Origin: Streptomyces sp. BK239
Lineage (GTDB): Bacteria; Actinomycetota; Actinomycetes; Streptomycetales; Streptomycetaceae
Assembly (NCBI RefSeq): GCF_004217285.1
Contig: NZ_SHKS01000012.1
Location: forward strand, 52,984-116,983
Direction of reading: 5' to 3'
DNA length: 64,000 nucleotides
Shown here: positions 8,564 to 17,463 of the stretch, piece after piece
Layout: the number at the start of each line of letters is the position of its first letter
How positions within the stretch are numbered: the first letter of the stretch is position 1
Notes under the pieces: model-generated
The model's input: only the letters and a program-made list of their open reading frames with translations
The model's database searches: none
What the model was told of the DNA's origin: nothing
Position numbers and translations under genes: made by a program

Positions 8564-10267
8564 ATGACGCCGAACGCCGCTTCCCCCTCCTCAGGTCCTT
8601 CCGGGCCCAGCCGGAGAAGCTTCCTCGCCTCCACGGCGGTCGCCACCGCAGCGGTGGCGGGAGGAATGCCGTTGCTCGCCGCCTGCGGCGGCTCGGACGG
8701 CGGCTCGCGCGACGGCACCACCTCGGGGAAGAAGGCCAAGAAGATCCTGCCGACGTTCGTCGCCGGCAACATCGTCACCCCCGACATCGCCTCCAAGAAC
8801 GGCTCCGCGGTCGGCTTCACCGGCAAGCTCGACCTCGCGGGCCTGAAGTCCTCCGTGCCGGCGAAGCTCGGCAAGGGCGGCAAGGTCACCGTCATGGCCC
8901 CGTTCTGGGGCTCGCCGCCGAAGGGCGACAACGCCTACTACAAGGCGATGAACGACCTGGCCGGCGTCGACGTCCAGTGGCGCAACCAGGACGGCAACAC
9001 CTACGACCAGAAGCTCGGCGCGGTCCTCGCCTCCAGCGACGTCCCGGACATGGTGGTCATCCCCGGCTGGAACATGGGCGGCAAGATACCGAGCGCCATC
9101 ATCGGCAAGTTCGCCGACCTCGGCCCCCACCTCTCCGGGGACGCGGTCAAGGAGTTCCCCAACCTGGCGGCGATCCCGACCGAGGCCTGGCAGCGCTCCA
9201 TCTTCGGCGGCAGGCTGATGGGCCTGCCGATCCCCGCCTCGTACGTCCCGAACATCGTGCCCTGCTACCGCCAGGACGTCTTCGACAAGGAGGGCTACCA
9301 AGTCCCCAAGTCCGCCGACGAGTTCCTGGCGCTGTGCAAGGAGGTCACCAACGCCAGGGCCAAGCGGTGGGCCTGCGGCGACATGAAGTGGACGGCGTTC
9401 AACATCTTCGGCGTGCTGTCCGGCGGCGAGAAGCCCCTCGGCTGGGACATGGTCGACGGCAAGCTGGTCAACCGCATCGAGACGGAGGCCTTCCTCGAGG
9501 CGCTGGAGTGGACCCGCAAGCTGTTCGCCGCCAAGGTCGTCCACCCCGACTTCGAGCTGGGCAAGAGCCAGGCCACCGACCCGGCGCCCAAGTTCGCCGC
9601 CGGCGAGTTCCTGATCTGGAACAACGACATCTCCAACTGGTACGTCCAGACCGCGAGCCAGGCCGCCCAGAACCCCGCCTTCAAGATCTGGGGCATGGAC
9701 CTCTTCGGCCACGACGGCGGGCAGCCCACCCTGTGGGCCACCAACCCGGCCAACATGTTCGCCTTCGTCAACAAGAAGGCCTCCGAGGCCGTCGTCCGCG
9801 ACGCGCTGGCGCTCGCCAACGTGACCGCCGCCCCGTACGGCACCAAGGAGTACATGCTCACCAACTACGGCGTCGAGGGCACCCACTACACGGTGAAGGA
9901 CGGCGTGCCCGTCAAGAACGACAAGGGCAACAACGAGGTCGCCAACTCCTACACATTCGTCTCCGCCCCCGCCGCGACCATCGCCCACCCCGACTTCCCG
10001 GCCGTCGCCAAGGGCCAGGTCGAATGGCAGCAGCGGATGGGCGCCTTCACCAAGAAGTCGGCCTTCTACGGGATGCAGATCACCGAGCCGACGCGGTTCA
10101 CCAACCTCACCAACGACGTGGAGCAGTTGGAGGACGACATCGTCCGCGGCCGCAAGAAGGTCAGCGACATGCAGCAGTTCGTCGCCGACTGGAAGAGCAA
10201 GGGCGGCGACCAACTCCGCGACTGGTACAAGAAGCTGCTCGACGACAACGGCTCGGCGGCGAGCTGA
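8564..10267 (+). CDS. ABC sugar-binding lipoprotein (xyloglucan oligosaccharide, predicted)
   Basis: 567-residue solute-binding protein of the large LipO-like class that works with LplB/YtcP-type permeases. The N-terminus has a twin-arginine motif (SRRSFLAS), a hydrophobic stretch and the lipobox LAAC with the lipidated cysteine at 41, so it is a Tat-exported lipoprotein outside the membrane. The mature part is Trp/Tyr-rich (APFWGSPPKGDNAYY, NNDISNWYVQ), as in oligosaccharide binders. ATG 8564 follows AAGGG. It leads a six-gene run with two permeases, GH42, GH95 and GH12. The oligosaccharide substrate is inferred from these neighbours. Confidence 0.85.
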   Translation: MTPNAASPSSGPSGPSRRSFLASTAVATAAVAGGMPLLAACGGSDGGSRDGTTSGKKAKKILPTFVAGNIVTPDIASKNGSAVGFTGKLDLAGLKSSVPAKLGKGGKVTVMAPFWGSPPKGDNAYYKAMNDLAGVDVQWRNQDGNTYDQKLGAVLASSDVPDMVVIPGWNMGGKIPSAIIGKFADLGPHLSGDAVKEFPNLAAIPTEAWQRSIFGGRLMGLPIPASYVPNIVPCYRQDVFDKEGYQVPKSADEFLALCKEVTNARAKRWACGDMKWTAFNIFGVLSGGEKPLGWDMVDGKLVNRIETEAFLEALEWTRKLFAAKVVHPDFELGKSQATDPAPKFAAGEFLIWNNDISNWYVQTASQAAQNPAFKIWGMDLFGHDGGQPTLWATNPANMFAFVNKKASEAVVRDALALANVTAAPYGTKEYMLTNYGVEGTHYTVKDGVPVKNDKGNNEVANSYTFVSAPAATIAHPDFPAVAKGQVEWQQRMGAFTKKSAFYGMQITEPTRFTNLTNDVEQLEDDIVRGRKKVSDMQQFVADWKSKGGDQLRDWYKKLLDDNGSAAS

Positions 10268-10294
10268 GCCGGCTGCGAGGCAAGGAGAACGGCT

Positions 10295-11329
10295 GTGTCG
10301 CACAGCACGGTGCCTCGGAGCAGGGCCGAGGCCGACGAGACGGAGAAAACCCCGGTGGCGTCCGGCGGCGCCACCGGCCCCGGACGCAGGGCGCCCGCCT
10401 CGGGATCGAGCCTGCGGGTCAGGTTCAGACGCGACCGCGCCCTGCTCCTGATGACCCTGCCGGCGGTCGCCCTGGTCCTGCTCTTCAACTACGTGCCCAT
10501 CCTCGGCAACGTGGTCGCCTTCCAGGAGTACGACCCTTACATCAGCGACAACGGCGTCGTCTCCATCTTCAACAGCCCCTGGGTGGGCCTGGACAACTTC
10601 CAGCGGATCTTCGAGGACTCCGCCTTCTGGAACGCGGTCGAGAACACGCTGGTGCTGTTCGTCATCCAGCTCGTGCTGTTCTTCCCGATCCCCATCCTGC
10701 TCGCCCTGCTCATCAACAGCGTGGTAAGGCCCCGGGTGCGGGCGGTCGCCCAGGCCGTGCTCTACCTGCCGCACTTCTTCTCCTGGGTGCTGGTCATCGC
10801 CGTCTTCCAGCAGCTGTTCGGCGGCGCCGGCATCCTCTCCCAGCTGCTGCGCGAGAACGGGCACGACGGCCTGAACATCATGGCCGACCCGGACACCTTC
10901 GCCCTGCTCATCACCGCCGAGAGCGTGTGGAAGGACGCCGGCTGGGGGATCATCGTCTTCCTCGCCGCGCTGGCCTCCGTCAGCCCCGACCTCTACGAAG
11001 CCGCCGCCATGGACGGCGCCGGCCGCTGGCGCCGCATGTGGCACGTCACCCTGCCCGCGCTGCGCCCGGTGATCGCCCTGCTGCTCGTCCTGCGCGTCGG
11101 CGACGCCCTGACGGTCGGCTTCGAGCAGATCCTGCTGCAACGCGAGGCCGTGGGACCGGGGGCCGCGGAAGTCCTCGACACCTTCGTGTGGTGGAACGGC
11201 GTGCGCAACCAGGACTTCAGCTACGCGGCCGCCGCCGGCCTCATCAAGGGCGTCGTCAGCCTCGGGCTGGTCCTTGCCGCGAACAAGGTGGCCCATCTGA
11301 TGGGCGAGCAGGGGGTGTACAAGAAGTGA
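10295..11329 (+). CDS. ABC sugar permease, LplB-like
   Basis: 344-residue CUT1-type permease (binding-protein-dependent transport inner membrane component). A basic, Pro/Ala-rich N-terminus of about 45 residues precedes six hydrophobic helices, starting with LLLMTLPAVALVLLFNYVPIL. The EAA loop that contacts the ATPase is EAAAMDGAGRWRRMWHVTLP. GTG 10295 lies behind AAGGAG, 27 bp after the binding-protein stop. The gene ends by overlapping the second permease (GTGA). Confidence 0.9.
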   Translation: MSHSTVPRSRAEADETEKTPVASGGATGPGRRAPASGSSLRVRFRRDRALLLMTLPAVALVLLFNYVPILGNVVAFQEYDPYISDNGVVSIFNSPWVGLDNFQRIFEDSAFWNAVENTLVLFVIQLVLFFPIPILLALLINSVVRPRVRAVAQAVLYLPHFFSWVLVIAVFQQLFGGAGILSQLLRENGHDGLNIMADPDTFALLITAESVWKDAGWGIIVFLAALASVSPDLYEAAAMDGAGRWRRMWHVTLPALRPVIALLLVLRVGDALTVGFEQILLQREAVGPGAAEVLDTFVWWNGVRNQDFSYAAAAGLIKGVVSLGLVLAANKVAHLMGEQGVYKK

Positions 11330-12285
11330 CCACCGCGACCTGGGAGCCACGGCAGGACAGCGATCCGGGACCGGAGAAGGCGCCGCGCTGGTGGCAGGCC
11401 CCGCCCCGGCCCGGCTGGGAGGAGCCGCCCTCCAAGGCGGGCCTCGCCGGCAAGAGCATCGCCCTGGCGCTGGCCTGCCTGGCGATCGTCTTCCCGCTGT
11501 GGATCGTCGTCGTCACCAGCCTGTCCTCGCGCAAGACCATCGACGAGGCCGGCGGACTGGTGATGGTGCCCAAGGGCGTCACCTTCATCGCCTACGAGGA
11601 ACTGCTCAGCGGCGGGCAGGTCACCCGCGCGGCGGTCATCAGCGTCCTCGTCACCCTCGTCGGCACGCTGTTCTCCATGACGGTGTCCGTGCTGTGCGCG
11701 TACGGGCTCTCCCGCAGCGGCTCGCTAGGGCACCGCTGGCTGCTGATGATCCTGCTGGCGACCATGTTCTTCAGCGCCGGACTCATCCCCACCTACCTGC
11801 TGGTGCAGACCCTGGGACTGACCGACACCTACCTCGCGCTGATCCTGCCGAGCGCGGTGAGCGTCTTCAACATCCTCGTGCTGCGCGGCTTCTTCATGGG
11901 CATATCGCCCGAACTCATCGACAGCGCGCGCATCGACGGGGCCGGCGACTTCCGGATCCTCCTGCAGATAGTGATGCCGCTCTCGCGCGCGGTCATCGCG
12001 GTGATCACGCTGTTCTACGCGGTCGGGTACTGGAGCGCGTGGTTCAACGCCTCGCTGTACCTGAACGAACAGGACATGATGCCGCTGCAGAACGTCATGA
12101 TCCAGCTGGTGCAGAAGCAGGAGGCGCCGGTCGGGCTCGGGCAGGCCATCAGGACCGGCCAACTGTCCGGGCTGGCCGTGCAGATGGCGGTCATGGTGAT
12201 GGCGCTGCTGCCGGTGGCCGTGCTGTCGCCGTTCGTCCAGAAGCACTTCAAGAAGGGCATGCTGACCGGCGCCGTGAAGGGATGA
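11326..12285 (+). CDS. ABC sugar permease, YtcP-like
   Basis: 319-residue second CUT1 permease with six hydrophobic segments (first SIALALACLAIVFPLWIVVV) and a DSARIDGAGDFRILLQIVMP loop, the EAA-like motif of this partner. GTG 11326 overlaps the previous stop by four bases, so the start is firm; the frame extends far upstream but that part is antisense-like shadow. No ATPase gene is found in the locus. In Streptomyces many CUT1 importers share MsiK, so dependence on it is expected from known biology, not shown here. Confidence 0.9.
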   Translation: MTTATWEPRQDSDPGPEKAPRWWQAPPRPGWEEPPSKAGLAGKSIALALACLAIVFPLWIVVVTSLSSRKTIDEAGGLVMVPKGVTFIAYEELLSGGQVTRAAVISVLVTLVGTLFSMTVSVLCAYGLSRSGSLGHRWLLMILLATMFFSAGLIPTYLLVQTLGLTDTYLALILPSAVSVFNILVLRGFFMGISPELIDSARIDGAGDFRILLQIVMPLSRAVIAVITLFYAVGYWSAWFNASLYLNEQDMMPLQNVMIQLVQKQEAPVGLGQAIRTGQLSGLAVQMAVMVMALLPVAVLSPFVQKHFKKGMLTGAVKG

Positions 12286-12370
12286 CGGGCGGCCCGCCGA
12301 CAGGGAACGCCCGCCGCCCCGGTCGGCCGCCCCGGCCCACGCCCGCCCCCTCCCACACCCGAGGTGCCCC

Positions 12371-12442
12371 ATGCACGCCACCTACCGCACACCCCGACCC
12401 GCCTCACACGGGCGGGAGTTCCCGTACGGGGAGCCCGTCTGA
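12371..12442 (+). CDS. Possible 23-residue leader peptide before GH42
   Basis: ATG 12371 opens a 23-codon frame behind GAGGTG. Its TGA stop (12440-12442) shares its A with the GH42 ATG (TGATG), the arrangement of a translationally coupled leader. The peptide begins MHATYRTPRP and ends FPYGEPV; I recognise no family. It may instead be chance in a 156-bp gap. Confidence 0.35.
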   Translation: MHATYRTPRPASHGREFPYGEPV

Positions 12443-14424
12443 TGCCCGCCCGCCACCGTCCCGGCCTCGCCCACGCCACCCGGGGCCGCATCCTCTTCGG
12501 CGGCGACTACAACCCCGAACAGTGGCCCGAGGAGACCTGGCACGACGACGTCCGTCTGATGCGCGACGCCGGAGTCAACTCCGTCACCCTCGGCGTCTTC
12601 TCCTGGTCCCGGATCGAACCCCGGCCCGGGGCGCGGGAGTTCGGCTGGCTGGACAAGCTGATGGACCTGATGCACGACAACGGCGTCGGAGTCGTCCTCG
12701 CCACCCCCACCTCCTCGCCCCCGCCGTGGCTCGGCCGCCTCCACCCGGAGACCCTGCCCCGCGACGAGCACGGCGCGATCGAATGGTGGGGCGGCCGGCA
12801 GCACTTCTCCCACTCCAGCGCCGTCTACCGCCGTCACGCCGCCGCCGTCACCGAGGACCTGGCCGCCCGCTACGGCCGCCACCCCGCCCTCACCCTGTGG
12901 CACATCAACAACGAGTACTGCACGTACGACCACGGCGACGAGGCCGCCGCCGCCTTCCGCCGCTGGCTGCGCGAGCGGTACGGCACCCTCGACGCCCTCA
13001 ACGAGGCCTGGGGCACCGCCTTCTGGGGGCAGGGCTATGACACCTGGGACGGCATCCTGCCCGCCCGCCGCACCCACTACCTGCGCAACCCCGCCCAGCT
13101 GCTGGACTTCCGGCGCTTCACCTCCGACGCGCTCCTGGAGTGCTACCTCGCCGAACGCGACATCGTCGCCCGGCACAGCCCGCACGTCCCGGTGACGACC
13201 AACTTCATGCCGCTGTGGTCCGGGCTGGACGCCTGGCGCTGGGCCGAGGAGGAGGACGTCGTCTCCGTCGACCTCTACCCCGACCCCCGCGACCCCTACG
13301 GCGCGCAAGCCGGCGCCCTCGTCCAGGACCTCACCCGCTCGCAGGCCCGAGGCCCCTGGATGCTGATGGAGCAGGCGGCCGGACCGGTCAACTGGCGCGG
13401 CGTGAACCACCCCAAGCCCCGGGGCGTGAACCGCCTCTGGTCGCTCCAGGCGGTGGCCCGGGGCGCGGACGCCGTCTGCTACTTCCAGTGGCGGCAGTCC
13501 CGGCAGGGCGCGGAGAAGTTCCACTCCGGGATGCTCAGCCACGCGGGCGAACAGGGCCGCACCTTCGCGGAGGTCAAGCAGCTCGGCCGCGACCTCGCCC
13601 GGCTCGGCCCCCATGTGACGGGACGCCCTGTCGCCGCCGAGGTGGCCGTGCTGCACGACTGGCACTCCTGGTGGGCCGGCGCCCAGGACGGCCGCCCCTC
13701 CACCGAGGTCGACTACCCCGACGTCCTCACCGCCTGGCACCGCGCCCTCTGGCGGGCCCACCTCACCGCCGACTTCGCCCACCCCGAGCACGACCTCACC
13801 CCGTACAGGCTGGTCGTCGTCCCCCAGCTGTACGCCCTCACCGAGAACGCGGTCGACAATCTCCTCGCCTTCGTGCGCGACGGCGGCACCCTGGTCAGCG
13901 GCTTCCTCACCGGCGTCGCCGACCACGACGACCGGGTGCGGCCCGGCGGCATGGACGCCCGGCTGCGCGAGCTGTTCGGCATCCGCGTCCTGCACGAGTG
14001 GTGGCCGCTCCAGGCGGGGGAGCACACCGAGTGCGACGGCTTCCGCGGCACGCTGTGGTCGGAGGAGATCGAGCCGAGCGACGACGCCGAGACCCACGCC
14101 CGCTACCGGGGCGGCGACCTCGACGGCATGCCCGCCGTGCTCCGCAGGGGCCGCGCCTGGTACGTCTCCACGCTCCCGGAGCCGGACCCCCTGCGCGACC
14201 TGCTCGCCCGGATCGCGGCGGACGCGGGCGCGGGCCCCGTCCTCGGCGGACTGCCGGACCAGGTCGAGGCCCTCCGCCGAGGCGACCTCCTCTTCCTGCT
14301 CAACCATGGGCGGGACACCGTGAGGGTCGCCGTGCCGGGCGCCTACCGCGACCTCCTGACCGGCGCCGGCGTGACCGACGGGATCACCCTCGGCCGCTAC
14401 GACGTCGCCGTGCTGGCGCCATGA
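12442..14424 (+). CDS. GH42 beta-galactosidase
   Basis: 660-residue glycoside hydrolase family 42 enzyme that removes terminal beta-galactose. The N-terminal hallmark GGDYNPEQWPEETW is present. The acid/base is E158 in WHINNEYC and the nucleophile is E310 in WMLMEQAAGPVNW. The trimerisation-type domain (EVAVLHDW, VVVPQLYALTE) follows, then a short C-terminal beta domain. There is no signal peptide, so it acts in the cytoplasm on imported oligosaccharides. ATG 12442 is chosen because GGGGAG sits 8 bases before it; a longer in-frame ATG at 12364 lacks this. The stop overlaps the GH95 start (ATGA). Confidence 0.92.
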   Translation: MPARHRPGLAHATRGRILFGGDYNPEQWPEETWHDDVRLMRDAGVNSVTLGVFSWSRIEPRPGAREFGWLDKLMDLMHDNGVGVVLATPTSSPPPWLGRLHPETLPRDEHGAIEWWGGRQHFSHSSAVYRRHAAAVTEDLAARYGRHPALTLWHINNEYCTYDHGDEAAAAFRRWLRERYGTLDALNEAWGTAFWGQGYDTWDGILPARRTHYLRNPAQLLDFRRFTSDALLECYLAERDIVARHSPHVPVTTNFMPLWSGLDAWRWAEEEDVVSVDLYPDPRDPYGAQAGALVQDLTRSQARGPWMLMEQAAGPVNWRGVNHPKPRGVNRLWSLQAVARGADAVCYFQWRQSRQGAEKFHSGMLSHAGEQGRTFAEVKQLGRDLARLGPHVTGRPVAAEVAVLHDWHSWWAGAQDGRPSTEVDYPDVLTAWHRALWRAHLTADFAHPEHDLTPYRLVVVPQLYALTENAVDNLLAFVRDGGTLVSGFLTGVADHDDRVRPGGMDARLRELFGIRVLHEWWPLQAGEHTECDGFRGTLWSEEIEPSDDAETHARYRGGDLDGMPAVLRRGRAWYVSTLPEPDPLRDLLARIAADAGAGPVLGGLPDQVEALRRGDLLFLLNHGRDTVRVAVPGAYRDLLTGAGVTDGITLGRYDVAVLAP

Positions 14425-16646
14425 CCGGCGGCCCCGTTCACGGCACCTGGGAGCCGCGCCCCGCGGCCCGCTGGGAGGACGGCTTCCTCAGCGGCAACGG
14501 CCACCACGGCGCCCTGGTGTTCGGCGACCCCGACGACGACCGGGTCGTCGTCACCCACCACACCCTGGTCCGCCCCAACGGCGCCGAGCATGCCCGGCCC
14601 CCCGAGCTCGCCGCACGACTCGCCGACGTCCAGGACCGGCTGCTCGCCGGGGACCTCACCGCCGCCGAGGACTTCACCGACGGCCGCCCCCTGCAGTGGG
14701 TGCAGCCCTTCCACCCCGGATTCCAGACCCGCCTGAGGCGTCCGCCCACGGCGCCCGGGGGCCGGCGCCGGTACCGCCGTGCCGTCGACTTCGCCACCGG
14801 CGAGGTCACCACCGCCGACGGCGACCGGACCAGCCGTGTCTTCGTCTCCCGCGCCGACGACGTGATCGTCCAGCACGTGAGCGGCGGCCGGCTCACCCTC
14901 GACGTCAGCCTCGACCACCGCCTGCCGGGCGCGCCCGCCGGCCTCCGCGTCGCACGCGGCGCCCTGCGCACCCCCGAAGGCGCCGCACTCACCCTCCACG
15001 CCCGCTACCCCGGCAGCGACCGCTCGTACACCGGCGTCGCCCTCCTCGCCGTGACCGGCGGCCGCACCCTCCCCGCCGGGGCCGGCGTCCGCGTGGAGGA
15101 CGCCGAATCCGTGCTGCTGCTCACCCGCGTCCGCCGCCACACCGGCGAACCCGACGTCACCGAGGAGACACGCGCCCTGCGCGCCCTTCTCGCCGACGGC
15201 ACTCACGGCACCCTCCTCTCCTACGGCACCCTCCTCGACCGGCACACCCGGCTGCACCGCACCGCGTACGAACGCGTCACCCTCGACCTCGCCGCCGACC
15301 CGGCCGAACGCGCCCTCCCGGGCTCGGAGCTGCTCCGGCGGCCCGGCAGCCCGGCGCTGCTGGAACGGCTCTTCGCCGCCGGCCGCTACCACCTCCTCAG
15401 CGCCGGCGGCCTCCTCCCGCCCCGGCTCACCGGCCTGTGGACCGGCGACTGGGACACCGCCTGGTCCGGCGCGTTCACCACCAACGCCAACCTCAACCTC
15501 CAGACGGCGTCCGCCGCCGCGGCGGACCTGCCCGAGGTCACCGCCGCCCTCGCCAACCTGGTCCACGGCCAGCTCGACGACTGGCGGGAGAACGCCCGCG
15601 CCGTCTTCGGCGCCCGCGGCGTCGTCGCCCCCTCCCACACCGACGGCGAGTCAGGACTGACGTACCACTTCAGCCGCGAATACCCGCTGCACCTGTGGAC
15701 CGCCGGCGCCGACTGGCTGCTCAAACCGCTCGTCGACCACGACGAGACCCACGGCGGACACGACCCGCGCACCGTCGCCGCTCTCGCCGAAGTCGCCCGC
15801 TTCTACGAGGACTTCCTCACCCGCACCGACGCCGACGGCCGGCTCGTCGTCGTCCCCTCCTACTCACCCGAGAACCGCCCCACGGGCGCGAGCTGGGGGT
15901 CCCTCGACGCCGCCATGGACCTCTCCGCGGCCCGCCACGCCCTGCGCACCGCGGCCGATCACCATCCGGACACCCCCGAAGCCGCCCGCTGGCGCGCCCT
16001 CGCCGACCGCCTCCCGCCGCACCGCGTCAACGCCGACGGCGCCCTCGCCGAATGGGCCCGGCCCGGCCTCGACGACACCTACGACCACCGCCACCTCAGC
16101 CACCTCTACGCCGTCTGGCCCCTCGACGAGATCACCCCCCACGACACCCCGCACCTGGCGGCCGCCGCCCACCGCGCCCTGTGCCTGCGCGGCGCGGAGA
16201 ACGACTCCGCGCACGGCCACCTCCACCACGCCCTGATCGCCGCCCGCCTCGGCGACGCCGACCGCGCCGCCCACGCGCTCGCCCAGGTCCTCGAAGGCGA
16301 CTACTTCCACGCCTCGCTGATGAGCGCCCACTACCCGAACCGGCACGTCTACAACGCGGACGCCGCTCACACCCTGCCCGCCGTGCTGATCGAGACCCTC
16401 GTCCAGTCGACCCCCGACCGGCTGGTCCTGCTGCCCGCCCTTCCCACGGCCTTGCCGCGAGGCCGTCTCCTCGGCGTCCGCACCCGCTTCGGCGCCGTGC
16501 TCGACCTCGCCTGGAGCCCCGAGGAGACGCACGCGGTGCTGCGCCCCACCCGCACCCGCCGCGTCGAACTGCGGACTTCCTCCGGCACGAGCGTGCTCGA
16601 CCTCGTCGCCGGAGAGGACCACGTCCTTCGCACGAAGGCGTGGTGA
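14421..16646 (+). CDS. GH95-family glycosidase (alpha-L-fucosidase/galactosidase)
   Basis: 741-residue protein of the GH95 fold: an N-terminal beta-sandwich beginning WEDGFLSGNGHHGALVFGD, a linker, then an (alpha/alpha)6 barrel with GLWTGDWDTAWSGAFTTNANLNLQ and the family signature HRHLSHLYAVWPLDEI. Family members cut alpha-1,2-L-fucose or alpha-L-galactose, which fits fucosylated side chains of xyloglucan. The usual NINxQxNYWP and GWSxAW segments are altered here (NANLNLQ; RGAENDSAHGH), so the exact substrate is uncertain. It has no signal peptide. ATG 14421 overlaps the GH42 stop; the long upstream open frame is a shadow. Confidence 0.8.
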   Translation: MTGGPVHGTWEPRPAARWEDGFLSGNGHHGALVFGDPDDDRVVVTHHTLVRPNGAEHARPPELAARLADVQDRLLAGDLTAAEDFTDGRPLQWVQPFHPGFQTRLRRPPTAPGGRRRYRRAVDFATGEVTTADGDRTSRVFVSRADDVIVQHVSGGRLTLDVSLDHRLPGAPAGLRVARGALRTPEGAALTLHARYPGSDRSYTGVALLAVTGGRTLPAGAGVRVEDAESVLLLTRVRRHTGEPDVTEETRALRALLADGTHGTLLSYGTLLDRHTRLHRTAYERVTLDLAADPAERALPGSELLRRPGSPALLERLFAAGRYHLLSAGGLLPPRLTGLWTGDWDTAWSGAFTTNANLNLQTASAAAADLPEVTAALANLVHGQLDDWRENARAVFGARGVVAPSHTDGESGLTYHFSREYPLHLWTAGADWLLKPLVDHDETHGGHDPRTVAALAEVARFYEDFLTRTDADGRLVVVPSYSPENRPTGASWGSLDAAMDLSAARHALRTAADHHPDTPEAARWRALADRLPPHRVNADGALAEWARPGLDDTYDHRHLSHLYAVWPLDEITPHDTPHLAAAAHRALCLRGAENDSAHGHLHHALIAARLGDADRAAHALAQVLEGDYFHASLMSAHYPNRHVYNADAAHTLPAVLIETLVQSTPDRLVLLPALPTALPRGRLLGVRTRFGAVLDLAWSPEETHAVLRPTRTRRVELRTSSGTSVLDLVAGEDHVLRTKAW

Positions 16647-16685
16647 CACCCCCCGCGAATCCCCCCACCCATGGAAAGGGACACC

Positions 16686-17399
16686 ATGGCACTGAGCACA
16701 CCGCGCAAGCTCAGCACGGCCTTACTGGCCCCGGTGCTGGCCCTCGGCGCGACCGTCGCCCTCGCCGCCGCCCCCGCGTCCGCCGCCGTCTGGAACTCCT
16801 GCGACCGCTGGGGCACCACCAGCCTGAACGGCTACACCCTCTACAACAACATCTGGGGCTCCGGCTTCGGCAGCCAGTGCGTCTGGGCCAACTCCGGCAC
16901 CAACTGGGGCGTCTGGGCCAACCACCCCAACACCGGCGGCATCAAGTCCTACCCCGACTCCAAGAAGGTGATCAACAAGCGGATCAGCGCGCTCTCCTCG
17001 CTGACCAGCACCTACAAGGTCACCGTCCCGTCGTCCGGCGCGTACAACACGTCCTACGACATCTGGGACACCGACTACGACTACGAGATCATGCTCTGGG
17101 TCAACAAGACCGGCCCCGTCGGCCCGCTGGGCTCCTCGCAGGGAACCGTCACCCTCGGCGGCCACACCTGGACCGTCCACAAGGGCAGCAACGGCTCCAA
17201 CGAGGTCTTCTCGTTCATCCGCACCTCCAACTCGACCTCCGGCACCGTCAACATCCTGCCGATCGTCAAGTGGATCAAGGACACCAAGCACTGGTTCGGC
17301 GACGAGACCATCGGCGACGTCCAGTTCGGCTACGAGATCACCTCCTCCGCCGGCGGTCTGAACTTCACCACCGACAACCTGACCGTCAGCGGCGGCTGA
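16686..17399 (+). CDS. Secreted GH12 endo-glucanase / xyloglucanase
   Basis: 237-residue glycoside hydrolase family 12 enzyme that cuts beta-1,4-glucan backbones internally. A Sec signal peptide (MALSTPRK, then a hydrophobic core) ends at APASA, cleaved near residue 33. The catalytic pair is the nucleophile E134 in DYEIMLWVN and the acid/base E217 in FGYEITSS. Two cysteines near the start (NSCDRW, SQCVW) should form the family's disulfide. There is no carbohydrate-binding module. ATG 16686 follows GGAAAGGG. It ends the plus-strand run. Its neighbours suggest activity on xyloglucan; plain endoglucanase activity is the alternative. Confidence 0.9.
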   Translation: MALSTPRKLSTALLAPVLALGATVALAAAPASAAVWNSCDRWGTTSLNGYTLYNNIWGSGFGSQCVWANSGTNWGVWANHPNTGGIKSYPDSKKVINKRISALSSLTSTYKVTVPSSGAYNTSYDIWDTDYDYEIMLWVNKTGPVGPLGSSQGTVTLGGHTWTVHKGSNGSNEVFSFIRTSNSTSGTVNILPIVKWIKDTKHWFGDETIGDVQFGYEITSSAGGLNFTTDNLTVSGG

Positions 17400-17412
17400 C
17401 CCACGCGACGAC

Positions 17413-17450
17413 GGTGCGGCCGGTCCCTCCCCTACGGGACCGGCCGCACC
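17413..17450. terminator. Bidirectional terminator GH12/GH31
   Basis: A perfect 15-bp stem (GGTGCGGCCGGTCCC with its complement) around an 8-base loop, midway between converging GH12 and GH31 genes. Confidence 0.85.
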
Positions 17451-17463
17451 CTCCTGTGCGCGG

